A program made the translations under genes and the position numbers. Shown here one piece after another: positions 1 through 4,808 of a DNA stretch of 5,567 nucleotides. Origin of the DNA: an uncultured Caulobacterales bacterium (GTDB lineage Bacteria; Pseudomonadota; Alphaproteobacteria; Caulobacterales; Caulobacteraceae); assembly GCA_903903715.1 (NCBI GenBank), contig CAIUZX010000266.1, positions 1 through 5,567 of the forward strand, given 5' to 3'. How positions within the stretch are numbered: position 1 is the first letter of the stretch; each line of letters begins with the position of its first letter. Below the pieces are notes generated by a model. That model saw only the letters and a list, made by a program, of their open reading frames with translations. It did no database searches and was not told the DNA's origin.

Positions 1-38
1 ATGACGACATCTGGAATGTCTGAAAAGCCAATAGCCAT
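1..38 (-). CDS. 5' end of an unrecognised gene (partial, runs off left edge)
   Basis: Only the first 12 codons are present, reading MAIGFSDIPDVV before the window ends. The reason to believe it is a gene is the translation signal. On the minus strand GGGGAGG (49 to 43) precedes the ATG by four bases, and GGAGGTG matches the 16S anti-Shine-Dalgarno end over seven bases. There is no stop in the visible codons. The product cannot be identified from 12 residues. It would be transcribed in the same direction as the toxin-antitoxin operon, about 290 bases downstream of the antitoxin stop, so it more likely has its own promoter. No clear -35/-10 pair is visible upstream. A chance ATG behind a purine run remains possible. 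Confidence 0.42.
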   Translation of the reverse strand, partial: MAIGFSDIPDVV

Positions 39-330
39 GACACCTCCCCATCTTGATCAAGCGCGGCGATATAATGCGTAGCTTGTTCTCGTCATAGTTG
101 GATTCCGCAGAGTCAATGCGCAAGGCGAATGAACTCCGACCGGTTCCAAGGAATCTGGATCGCCCACCTGCCGTGACCTAGCCACTGGAGCTGTTGGGTC
201 CCTAATACAGGCCAGCCGGACAGAGATCTCTTCGCCAGCTCAACGTCCGATAGTGGACTTATCGAAAGGCCGCAATGGGTCGACACTCTTCACCGCGATA
301 GACGCGGAAAGCGGACCTCAAGTCGCTCGC
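39..330. other. non-coding stretch left of the toxin-antitoxin operon
   Basis: This stretch of 292 bases is visibly richer in A/T than the rest of the window and carries no convincing gene. Stops occur in all frames. The longest open stretch is on the minus strand from 177 down to base 1, but it has no good start and no recognisable protein. A small perfect hairpin with 5-bp arms (CCGCG at 293-297, CGCGG at 303-307) lies 24 bases beyond the antitoxin stop on the minus strand. It lacks a T tract, so I do not call it a terminator. The lower GC is compatible with this flank and the adjacent addiction module being acquired DNA, which is inference. Confidence 0.5.
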
Positions 331-618
331 CTACGCATGCGCCTTCGTCGTCAATTCCAGGCCGAGGGCCTTCATCACCGCGAGGGTGGTCTTGAGGGTT
401 GGATTGCCCTTGGCGCTGAACGACCGGTAGAGCTGCTCGCGGGAGAGGCCGGTGTCGCGGGCGATCTCCGACATGCCCTTGGCCCGCGCCACCACGCCGA
501 GGGCATGGGCGATATAGCCTGCGTCTTCCGTGTCGAAGGCCTCCGCCATGAAGGTCGCGATGGCGGTGTCCGAGACGAGGTCTTCCGCCGGATCATAAAG
601 GGTCAGCTTCTCAGTCAT
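331..618 (-). CDS. antitoxin of a type II toxin-antitoxin module (HigA-like, addiction module antidote family)
   Basis: This 95-residue protein would bind and neutralise the RelE/HigB-like toxin encoded just upstream, and with it repress the shared promoter. The N-terminal part (MTEKLTLYDPAEDL, about 1-30) is the usual opening of the addiction module antidote family. A helix-turn-helix follows at roughly 47-75, with MSEIARDTG as the first helix and SREQLYRSFSA as the likely recognition helix, then the typical NPTLKTTLAVMKALGLEL ending. The start is fixed by GGAG (630 to 627) eight bases before the ATG and by family length. An in-frame extension to 819 would run antisense to nothing and through the toxin gene, and is not credible. 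Its first eight bases overlap the toxin's last codons (ATGACTGA), implying translational coupling. The module is complete and shows no damage. Confidence 0.93.
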   Translation of the reverse strand: MTEKLTLYDPAEDLVSDTAIATFMAEAFDTEDAGYIAHALGVVARAKGMSEIARDTGLSREQLYRSFSAKGNPTLKTTLAVMKALGLELTTKAHA

Positions 619-916
619 CCGGTTCACTCCATGCCTTTGCGAGCAGTTTGGCCGCCTTGATGTCCCTGGCCTGACTGCCCTTGTCTCCGCCACAGAGGAG
701 GACGACCAGGACTGCGCCCCGCTTCTGGAAATAGACGCGGTAGCCCGGGCCGTAGTGAATGCGCAGTTCGCTGATCCCATCTCCGACAGGCTCGACGTCG
801 CCGGTATGGCCGAACGCAAGTCGGTCGAGACGTGAGGCGATCAAGGCCCGAGCCCGCTCGTCCTTGAGCTTTGTCCGCCACTTGCGGAACGTTTCGGTCT
901 GCAGCAGCTCGAACAT
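611..916 (-). CDS. RelE/ParE-superfamily toxin (HigB-like, Gp49 / addiction module killer protein)
   Basis: This 101-residue basic protein resembles the PF05973 (Gp49) branch of RelE/HigB toxins, which in studied members are ribosome-dependent mRNA endonucleases. Recognisable parts are the N-terminal FRKWRTKLKDERAR helix (10-23), the central GISELRIHYGPGYRVYF strand region (47-63), where the family's conserved R-I-H-x-G-P-G-Y-R-V-Y lies, and the C-terminal DKGSQARDIKAAKLLAKAW helix (78-96). Length is normal. Toxin precedes antitoxin, the order of higBA-type loci rather than relBE. No clear Shine-Dalgarno sequence precedes the ATG, so translation may be weak. The palindrome at 918-935 begins one base outside the start codon. 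It is probably intact and functional. The exact cleavage activity is inferred from the family. Confidence 0.93.
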   Translation of the reverse strand: MFELLQTETFRKWRTKLKDERARALIASRLDRLAFGHTGDVEPVGDGISELRIHYGPGYRVYFQKRGAVLVVLLCGGDKGSQARDIKAAKLLAKAWSEPDD

Positions 917-944
917 GTGTACTTTAAAAACTACAGAAAGTCAA
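916..944 (-). promoter_or_regulatory. possible toxin-antitoxin promoter with -35 TTGACT
   Basis: TTGACT on the minus strand (944 to 939) is a good -35 match. Seventeen bases further, TACACA (921 to 916) is only a fair -10, and it would place the transcription start inside the toxin gene. Either the true -10 lies in the A/T-rich TTTTTAAAG just before it, with short spacing, or another promoter is used. The operator palindrome overlaps the whole spacer, as expected for an autoregulated module. Confidence 0.3.
918..935. promoter_or_regulatory. probable operator of the toxin-antitoxin operon
   Basis: This is an 18-base imperfect palindrome of the form TGTA-n-TTT-nn-AAA-n-TACA. Fourteen of 18 positions are symmetric and the mismatches fall at the centre and at 922/931. 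It sits one base upstream of the toxin start codon. TGTA/TACA dyads are common targets of Xre-type helix-turn-helix repressors such as HigA, so the antitoxin downstream is the natural candidate binder. The role is inferred from position and symmetry. Confidence 0.6.
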
Positions 945-951
945 TCTATTT

Positions 952-971
952 GAGGGGATGGTCATCCCCTC
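952..971 (-). terminator. hairpin downstream of yqgE (possible terminator)
   Basis: These are perfect 9-bp arms, GAGGGGATG and CATCCCCTC, around a GT centre. As RNA the closing pair would open to leave a 4-base loop. The hairpin begins three bases after the yqgE stop codon in the direction of transcription. There is no T tract after it, so it is not a classical intrinsic terminator. It could instead serve as a 3'-end stabiliser, separate yqgE from the toxin-antitoxin promoter next to it, or be a protein-binding site. Confidence 0.45.
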
Positions 972-973
972 CC

Positions 974-1609
974 TCACGCATGCCCCGCCTGGCCGGAGAG
1001 CCGGTCGGCGGTGACGCCGAGCTTGCTCAGGGCCCGGGTCCACTTGGTGTCGTGGCCGTCGTCGAAGATGATGGCGTGATCGGGGTCGGCGTCCAGCCAG
1101 ACATTGGCCGCCAGCTCCTGCTCCAGCTGGCCCGGCGCCCACTGCGCGCAGCCCAGCGCCAGCAGGGCGCGGTGGGGGCGGCGGTCCTGATCGGCCATCG
1201 CCTCCAGCACCTCGCGGGTGGCGGTCAGGGACACCCCCGCCCCGATGGGCAAGGTGGCGTCGAGGGTTTCGAAGTCGTCCGTGTGCAGCACAAAGCCCCG
1301 CTCCCGCTCCACCGGCCCGCCCACCAGCACAGGCTGGTCAGGCGCGGCGTCCGCCGCCTTCAGCCCCAGTTTCTGGCAGACGTCACGCACGGACAGGCCG
1401 CTCGTCGGCCGGTTCAACACCACGCCCATCGCCTGCTCCGGCGAGTGGACGCACATCAGGATGACCGAGCGCTCGAAGGTCGGGTCGCCGATATTGGGCA
1501 TGGCGATGAGCAGACGCCCGGCCAAACCGCCGAACATCTCGTCCGACGCGTCGTCATCGTCGTCGAAGAGGGGGCGGAGCGGTCGGGGGGGCCGGGAGGG
1601 ATCGCTCAT
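974..1609 (-). CDS. yqgE: YqgE/AlgH family protein (DUF179)
   Basis: This 211-residue protein belongs to PF02622. Landmarks are GRLLIAMPNIGDPTFERSV (31-49), HSPEQAMGVVLNRP (55-68), the PVLVGGPVERERGFVLHT block (93-110), LALGCAQWAPGQLEQEL (150-166), the NVWL segment (169-172) and the family's typical C-terminal GHA. The biochemical role of the family is unsettled: Pseudomonas AlgH affects alginate regulation, and YqgE is widespread in proteobacteria. The start chosen lies behind a weak AGGA 11 bases upstream and gives an acidic, proline-rich N-terminal extension (about 24 residues, including five consecutive aspartates) that E. coli YqgE lacks. Methionine 25, just before the conserved core, is an alternative start. 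The gene is divergent from the peroxiredoxin gene and is followed by a hairpin. Family assignment is secure; start choice is moderate. Confidence 0.93.
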   Translation of the reverse strand: MSDPSRPPRPLRPLFDDDDDASDEMFGGLAGRLLIAMPNIGDPTFERSVILMCVHSPEQAMGVVLNRPTSGLSVRDVCQKLGLKAADAAPDQPVLVGGPVERERGFVLHTDDFETLDATLPIGAGVSLTATREVLEAMADQDRRPHRALLALGCAQWAPGQLEQELAANVWLDADPDHAIIFDDGHDTKWTRALSKLGVTADRLSGQAGHA

Positions 1610-1747
1610 GAGGCGAATGTTCCTATGCGCCGAACAGGCTGGCAAGTCCCTATTCTGCATGTTTCGGACTTGCGCCCGAAGGGCGGTCGTCCCTATGTGC
1701 AGTCCGCCACGAACCTGCGCCATTCGCGCCTCAGGAGCATACCATCC
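1610..1747. promoter_or_regulatory. divergent regulatory region between yqgE and the peroxiredoxin gene
   Basis: This 138-base region must hold both promoters. It contains three copies of a GTYCCTAT motif in the same orientation, at 1619-1626 (GTTCCTAT), 1646-1653 and 1689-1696 (both GTCCCTAT, followed by TCTGCA and GTGCA). It also has a perfect 8-bp inverted repeat, GCAAGTCC (1642-1649) and GGACTTGC (1666-1673), and a 5-bp-arm hairpin CGCCC-GAA-GGGCG (1673-1685). On the plus strand TTGCGC (1670-1675) and TATGTG (1694-1699) are 18 bases apart and make a weak candidate promoter for the peroxiredoxin gene. The peroxiredoxin Shine-Dalgarno AGGAG is at 1733-1737, ten bases before its ATG. No known regulator site is recognised with certainty. 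Confidence 0.45.
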
Positions 1748-2230
1748 ATGACCATCAAGATCGGCGACCGCCTGCCGCAGGCGACCTTCATGACCATGAC
1801 GGCCGAGGGCCCCCGCCCCGTCACGACCGACGACGTCTTCAAGGGCGCCAAGGTCGCCGTTCTCGCCCTGCCCGGCGCCTTCACCCCCACCTGCTCGGCG
1901 CGCCATCTGCCGGGCTACAAGGACCATGTCGCCGACTTCCGCGCCAAGGGCGTGGCCAAGATCGTCTGCATCTCCGTCAATGACGTGTTCGTCATGGGCG
2001 CCTGGGCCAAGGATCAGGGCATCACCGACGAAGTGTCGCTGCTGGCCGACGGCAACGCCGACTTCACCCGCGCCATCGGGCTGGAGTTCGACGGCTCCAA
2101 GTTCGGCATGGGCGTGCGCTCGCAGCGCTATTCGATGCTGGTCGATGACGGCGTCGTCACCCAACTGAACGTCGAAGAGGGCGGCGAGTTCAAGGTCAGC
2201 GCCGCCGACTACCTGCTCGGCCAGCTGTAA
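1748..2230 (+). CDS. type II (Prx5-like) thiol peroxiredoxin
   Basis: This 160-residue enzyme would reduce hydrogen peroxide and alkyl hydroperoxides in the cytoplasm using thioredoxin, glutaredoxin or glutathione as electron donor. The active-site loop LPGAFTPTCS (41-50) contains the peroxidatic cysteine C49 with T46 and P42. The family arginine is R127 in GVRSQRYSM. A second cysteine, C74 in KIVCISVND, stands 25 residues from C49, the spacing seen in plant type II peroxiredoxins, so an intramolecular disulfide is possible. There is no signal peptide and the length is typical. The start is set by AGGAG ten bases upstream and by the family's MTIKIGDRLP opening. The frame is open far upstream, but that region is antisense to yqgE. 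It is monocistronic and convergent with the phosphatase gene. The reducing partner cannot be told from the sequence. Confidence 0.95.
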   Translation: MTIKIGDRLPQATFMTMTAEGPRPVTTDDVFKGAKVAVLALPGAFTPTCSARHLPGYKDHVADFRAKGVAKIVCISVNDVFVMGAWAKDQGITDEVSLLADGNADFTRAIGLEFDGSKFGMGVRSQRYSMLVDDGVVTQLNVEEGGEFKVSAADYLLGQL

Positions 2231-2247
2231 GAACCGATTACGTATGC

Positions 2248-2276
2248 GTTCGGCGAGTTGCTACAGCTCGCCGAAC
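2248..2276. terminator. hairpin between convergent peroxiredoxin and HAD genes
   Basis: Perfect 10-bp arms, GTTCGGCGAG (2248-2257) and CTCGCCGAAC (2267-2276), can be lengthened on the plus strand to 13 pairs with one G-U wobble and a CTA triloop. On the minus strand that extension contains an A-C mismatch, so the plus-strand RNA forms the better hairpin, and the peroxiredoxin mRNA is its likelier user. One arm is made of the last codons of the HAD gene (FGEL). No T tract follows on either strand, so termination efficiency is uncertain. Confidence 0.55.
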
Positions 2277-2929
2277 AGGATCTCCTCCACCTCCGGCAAG
2301 CCGCGATAGGCGGTTCGGCACAGGGGGAGGAGGTCCTCCGTCGGCGGAAGAAGGTCGGGGACCATGTAGGTGTACATACCCGCCGCCGCCGCCGACCGGA
2401 CGCCCAAGGGGCTGTCCTCCACCGCCACACACATCTTCGGATCCACACCCAGCCGCGCCGCGGCGTGGAGATAGCTCTCCGGGTGCGGCTTGCCGTGGGC
2501 GACGTCGTCCCGCGCAACCACCACGTCGAGCAGGGGAAAGAGCCCCGCCTTCTCCAGCTTGGACAGGGCCATCTTGCGCCCCGTCGAGGTGGCGAGGCCG
2601 GTCCCGATCCCGCTTCGCCGCAGACGGGTCAACAGCTCCAGCGCGCCGGGCTTTAAGGGCGCGCCGCCGCTGTCGGACGCCTCCATCTGTTCGTGCACCA
2701 GGTCGCGGAAGGTGCGGACCGGAAAGTCCGGGCCAAAGGCGGTGAGAAGGTTGTGGTTGCCGATCTCCGGCGGGGCGCCGATCAGGCTTAGGTGAAGGTC
2801 GTGGTTCATCTCGACCCCCATCTTCGCGCAAACGAGGGTCATCGCCTCGCGGTACAAGAGCTCGGTATCCAGCAAGGTGCCGTCCATGTCGAAGACGACG
2901 GCCGCCAGCGGGCTGGGGGGACGGCTCAT
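2261..2929 (-). CDS. HAD-superfamily phosphatase (beta-phosphoglucomutase/phosphoglycolate phosphatase-like)
   Basis: This 222-residue HAD hydrolase has all four motifs. Motif I is FDMDGTLLDT, with nucleophile D14 and acid/base D16. Motif II is LATST around S115, motif III is the lysine of GKPHPESY (K147), and motif IV is VAVEDSPLGV with E171 and D172 binding magnesium. The helical region between motifs I and II (about 20-95) is a C1-type cap, as in subfamily I enzymes acting on small phosphorylated metabolites. Substrate cannot be assigned: sugar phosphates, phosphoglycolate and nucleotides are all possible. The ATG overlaps the acyl-CoA dehydrogenase stop in an ATGA junction with no strong ribosome site of its own, so it is probably translated by coupling. 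The frame stays open upstream to 3280, but that part is inside the dehydrogenase gene in another frame. Confidence 0.92.
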   Translation of the reverse strand: MSRPPSPLAAVVFDMDGTLLDTELLYREAMTLVCAKMGVEMNHDLHLSLIGAPPEIGNHNLLTAFGPDFPVRTFRDLVHEQMEASDSGGAPLKPGALELLTRLRRSGIGTGLATSTGRKMALSKLEKAGLFPLLDVVVARDDVAHGKPHPESYLHAAARLGVDPKMCVAVEDSPLGVRSAAAAGMYTYMVPDLLPPTEDLLPLCRTAYRGLPEVEEILFGEL

Positions 2930-4713
2930 GCCCGCATCGCGTCCGGCGTCGCCGCCGCGAGGTCCAGCGCCCCCATCATCACCGCCGGCCCCTGCCCCGG
3001 CACGGTCGCCAGCACCTGCTCCCCATAGAGGCGGGCGAGGCCCAGCCGCGTGCGCCAGACGTCCCGGCCCTCCGCGCCGCTGGCCAGCCGCTCCGAGGCG
3101 ATCTGCGCGCCCTTGCACAGCATCCAGCCGCCGGCGAGGTCGCCCATCAGCTTGAGATAGGCCGTCGCGCCCGCCAGAGCGTCCGGCTGGGCGTGGCCCT
3201 TGCGCTCGATCAGCCAGGCCGAGGCCTCGGTCGCGGTCTTGGCCGCCGCCGCCAGCCTGCGCCCCGGACCGTGCAGCCATTCGTCCGCCGACGCCGTCAT
3301 CTCCTCCGCCGTCTGATGAATGTCTGCGATCAGGGTGCGGGCCGCCTCGCCGCCGGCGAGGCCGAGCTTTCGCCCCATCAGGTCGATGGCCTGGATGCCG
3401 TTGGTGCCCTCATAGATCGGGGCGATGCGGGCGTCGCGATAGTGCTGGGCGGCGCCGGTCTCCTCGACAAAGCCCATGCCGCCGTGGATCTGCACGCCCA
3501 TGGAGGCGACCTCCACCCCCATGTCCGTCGACCAGGCCTTGGCGATGGGGACCAGGAGCTCCTGCCGCAGCCGCGCGGCCTCCCGCGCCTCCGGGGTCTC
3601 AGCCGTCCTGGCGAGATCGGCGTTGAGGGCGGTGGTCAGGCACAGGCCCCGCGCCGCCTCGATCCTCGCCTTCATCAGCATGAGGGAGCGGCGGACATCC
3701 GGGTGGTCGAAGATCAGGCCGGGCGCCTCCAGACTGAAGACCGTCCGGCCCTGGCGCCGCTCCAGCGCATAGGACAGGGCCTGCTGATAGGCCCGCTCGG
3801 CGATGGCGACGCCCTGCACGCCAACGCTCAGGCGCGCGGCGTTCATCATGGTGAACATGTGGGCGAGGCCGTTGTTCGGCTCGCCGACCAGCCAGCCGGT
3901 CGCCTCCTCGAACAACATGGTGCAGGTGGGGGAGCCGTGGATGCCCAGCTTGTGCTCGATCCCCCCGGCGCGAAGCGTGTTGGCCACCCCCGGCTTGCCG
4001 TCCTCGGTCGGCAGGTACTTGGGCGCGAGGAAGAGGGAGATCCCCTTCACCCCCGCCGGGGCGTCGGGCAGGCGCGCGAGGACGAGGTGGACGATGTTCT
4101 CGGCGGCGTCATGGTCGCCCCAGGTGATGTAGATCTTCTGGCCGGTGATCTTGTAGGCGCCGTTCCCGTCAGGGACCGCTTGGCTGCGGACGAGGGAGAG
4201 GTCCGACCCCGACTGCGGCTCGGTCAGGTTCATGGCGCCCGTCCAGCGTCCGGCGATCATCGGCGGCAGGTAGAGGGCCTTCTGCTCGGCTGTGCCATGC
4301 TCGAAGATCGCCTCGATGGCGCCCTGGGTCAGAAGGGGGCACAGGCCCAGCGCCATGTTGGCGGCGTGGACCATCTCGAAGACCGCGAGCTCCAGCGCCT
4401 TGGGCAGGCCCTGCCCGCCATATTCCGGCGCGGCGGCGAGGCCGTTCCAGCCGCCTTCCGCAAACTGGCGATAGGCGTCGGCAAAGCCCGGCGCGCAGAC
4501 GACCTTACCGTTCTCGAACTTAGCCCCGACCTTGTCCCCCGCCCGGTTGATGGGCGCCAGCACCCCGTCCGCCAGCGCCGCGCCGCCTTCCAGCACCGCG
4601 CTGAGGAGGTCGAGGTCGAAGTCCGGGAAGGCGCCGCCCGCCTTCAACTGTTCGACTCCGGCGATATGGACGAGGGCGAATTGCAGGCTGGATACAGGGG
4701 CCGCAAAGGCCAT
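2926..4713 (-). CDS. acyl-CoA dehydrogenase, long FadE/DmdC-like type
   Basis: This 595-residue flavoenzyme would oxidise an acyl-CoA to its 2,3-enoyl-CoA, passing electrons to electron-transfer flavoprotein. In order it has a short N-terminal AcylCoA_DH_N domain (APVSSLQFAL, about 4-35), the N-terminal helical domain with GGWNGLAAAPEYGGQGLP (87-104), and the middle beta domain with the FAD/substrate motif MNLTEPQSGSDL (161-172). Then come the C-terminal helical domain with GGMGFVEE and IYEGTNGIQ, whose E435 is the expected catalytic base, and an extra C-terminal domain (about 460-595, PF12806-like). This layout matches 3-methylmercaptopropionyl-CoA dehydrogenases (DmdC) and related enzymes. 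Sequence alone does not fix the substrate, so DmdC is not claimed. The frame reaches a TTG at 4725 and an ATG at 4719, but GGAG (4723 to 4720) lies six bases before the ATG at 4713, which decides the start. It is first gene of an operon with the HAD phosphatase. Confidence 0.94.
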   Translation of the reverse strand: MAFAAPVSSLQFALVHIAGVEQLKAGGAFPDFDLDLLSAVLEGGAALADGVLAPINRAGDKVGAKFENGKVVCAPGFADAYRQFAEGGWNGLAAAPEYGGQGLPKALELAVFEMVHAANMALGLCPLLTQGAIEAIFEHGTAEQKALYLPPMIAGRWTGAMNLTEPQSGSDLSLVRSQAVPDGNGAYKITGQKIYITWGDHDAAENIVHLVLARLPDAPAGVKGISLFLAPKYLPTEDGKPGVANTLRAGGIEHKLGIHGSPTCTMLFEEATGWLVGEPNNGLAHMFTMMNAARLSVGVQGVAIAERAYQQALSYALERRQGRTVFSLEAPGLIFDHPDVRRSLMLMKARIEAARGLCLTTALNADLARTAETPEAREAARLRQELLVPIAKAWSTDMGVEVASMGVQIHGGMGFVEETGAAQHYRDARIAPIYEGTNGIQAIDLMGRKLGLAGGEAARTLIADIHQTAEEMTASADEWLHGPGRRLAAAAKTATEASAWLIERKGHAQPDALAGATAYLKLMGDLAGGWMLCKGAQIASERLASGAEGRDVWRTRLGLARLYGEQVLATVPGQGPAVMMGALDLAAATPDAMRA

Positions 4714-4808
4714 GAGCATCTCCAAACATCGGTCGGCGGGAATGGCTTCGTCTTACGCGCAACCGGTTCGGGAGCCAAGCGCGCGAGGCTCTGCTATGAT
4801 CGGCGGCC
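4714..4808. promoter_or_regulatory. divergent promoter region of the acyl-CoA dehydrogenase operon and sua5
   Basis: On the minus strand TTGGCT (4778 to 4773) and TAAGAC (4755 to 4750) are 17 bases apart and form a plausible though imperfect sigma-70-type promoter for the dehydrogenase, with a leader of about 30 bases containing its GGAG. The perfect 8-bp palindrome AACCGGTT (4761-4768) lies between these two elements, where a repressor could block RNA polymerase. On the plus strand TGCTATGAT (4792-4800) serves sua5 and is described separately. All assignments are by eye. Confidence 0.4.
4792..4800 (+). promoter_or_regulatory. extended -10 element of sua5, implying a leaderless or near-leaderless mRNA
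   Basis: TGCTATGAT fits the extended -10 pattern TGnTATAAT with one mismatch. The normal six- to eight-base distance puts transcription start at 4807-4809, at or two bases before the sua5 ATG. No good -35 is seen, as is usual for extended -10 promoters, and there is no useful Shine-Dalgarno sequence before the ATG. Both facts agree with leaderless translation, which is common in Caulobacter relatives. Confidence 0.42.

Noticed and set aside
1..177. Minus-strand open stretch of 59 codons as a possible gene remnant
   Set aside because: It has no convincing start and no recognisable protein, and it conflicts with the better-supported ATG and Shine-Dalgarno at 36-49 in another frame.
253..660. 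Plus-strand 135-codon open frame
   Set aside because: It is opposite the antitoxin gene, has no ribosome site or recognisable product, and mirrors the antitoxin's codon bias.
917..1747. Upstream extension of the peroxiredoxin frame to 917
   Set aside because: The added residues are antisense to yqgE and match no domain. The family start and an AGGAG at 1733-1737 support 1748.
1610..2164. Upstream extension of the yqgE frame across the peroxiredoxin gene
   Set aside because: It is antisense to the peroxiredoxin gene with no domain, and it would triple the intergenic coding density for no reason.
2238..2831. Minus-strand 197-codon frame overlapping the HAD gene, and a plus-strand 132-codon frame at 2258-2656
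   Set aside because: Both overlap the HAD gene in other frames or on the other strand. The HAD frame carries all four catalytic motifs, so these are shadows.
4714..4725. TTG start at 4725 or ATG at 4719 for the acyl-CoA dehydrogenase
   Set aside because: The GGAG that would serve translation overlaps or abuts these codons. Only the ATG at 4713 has it at a proper six-base spacing, and MAFAAPV fits the family opening.
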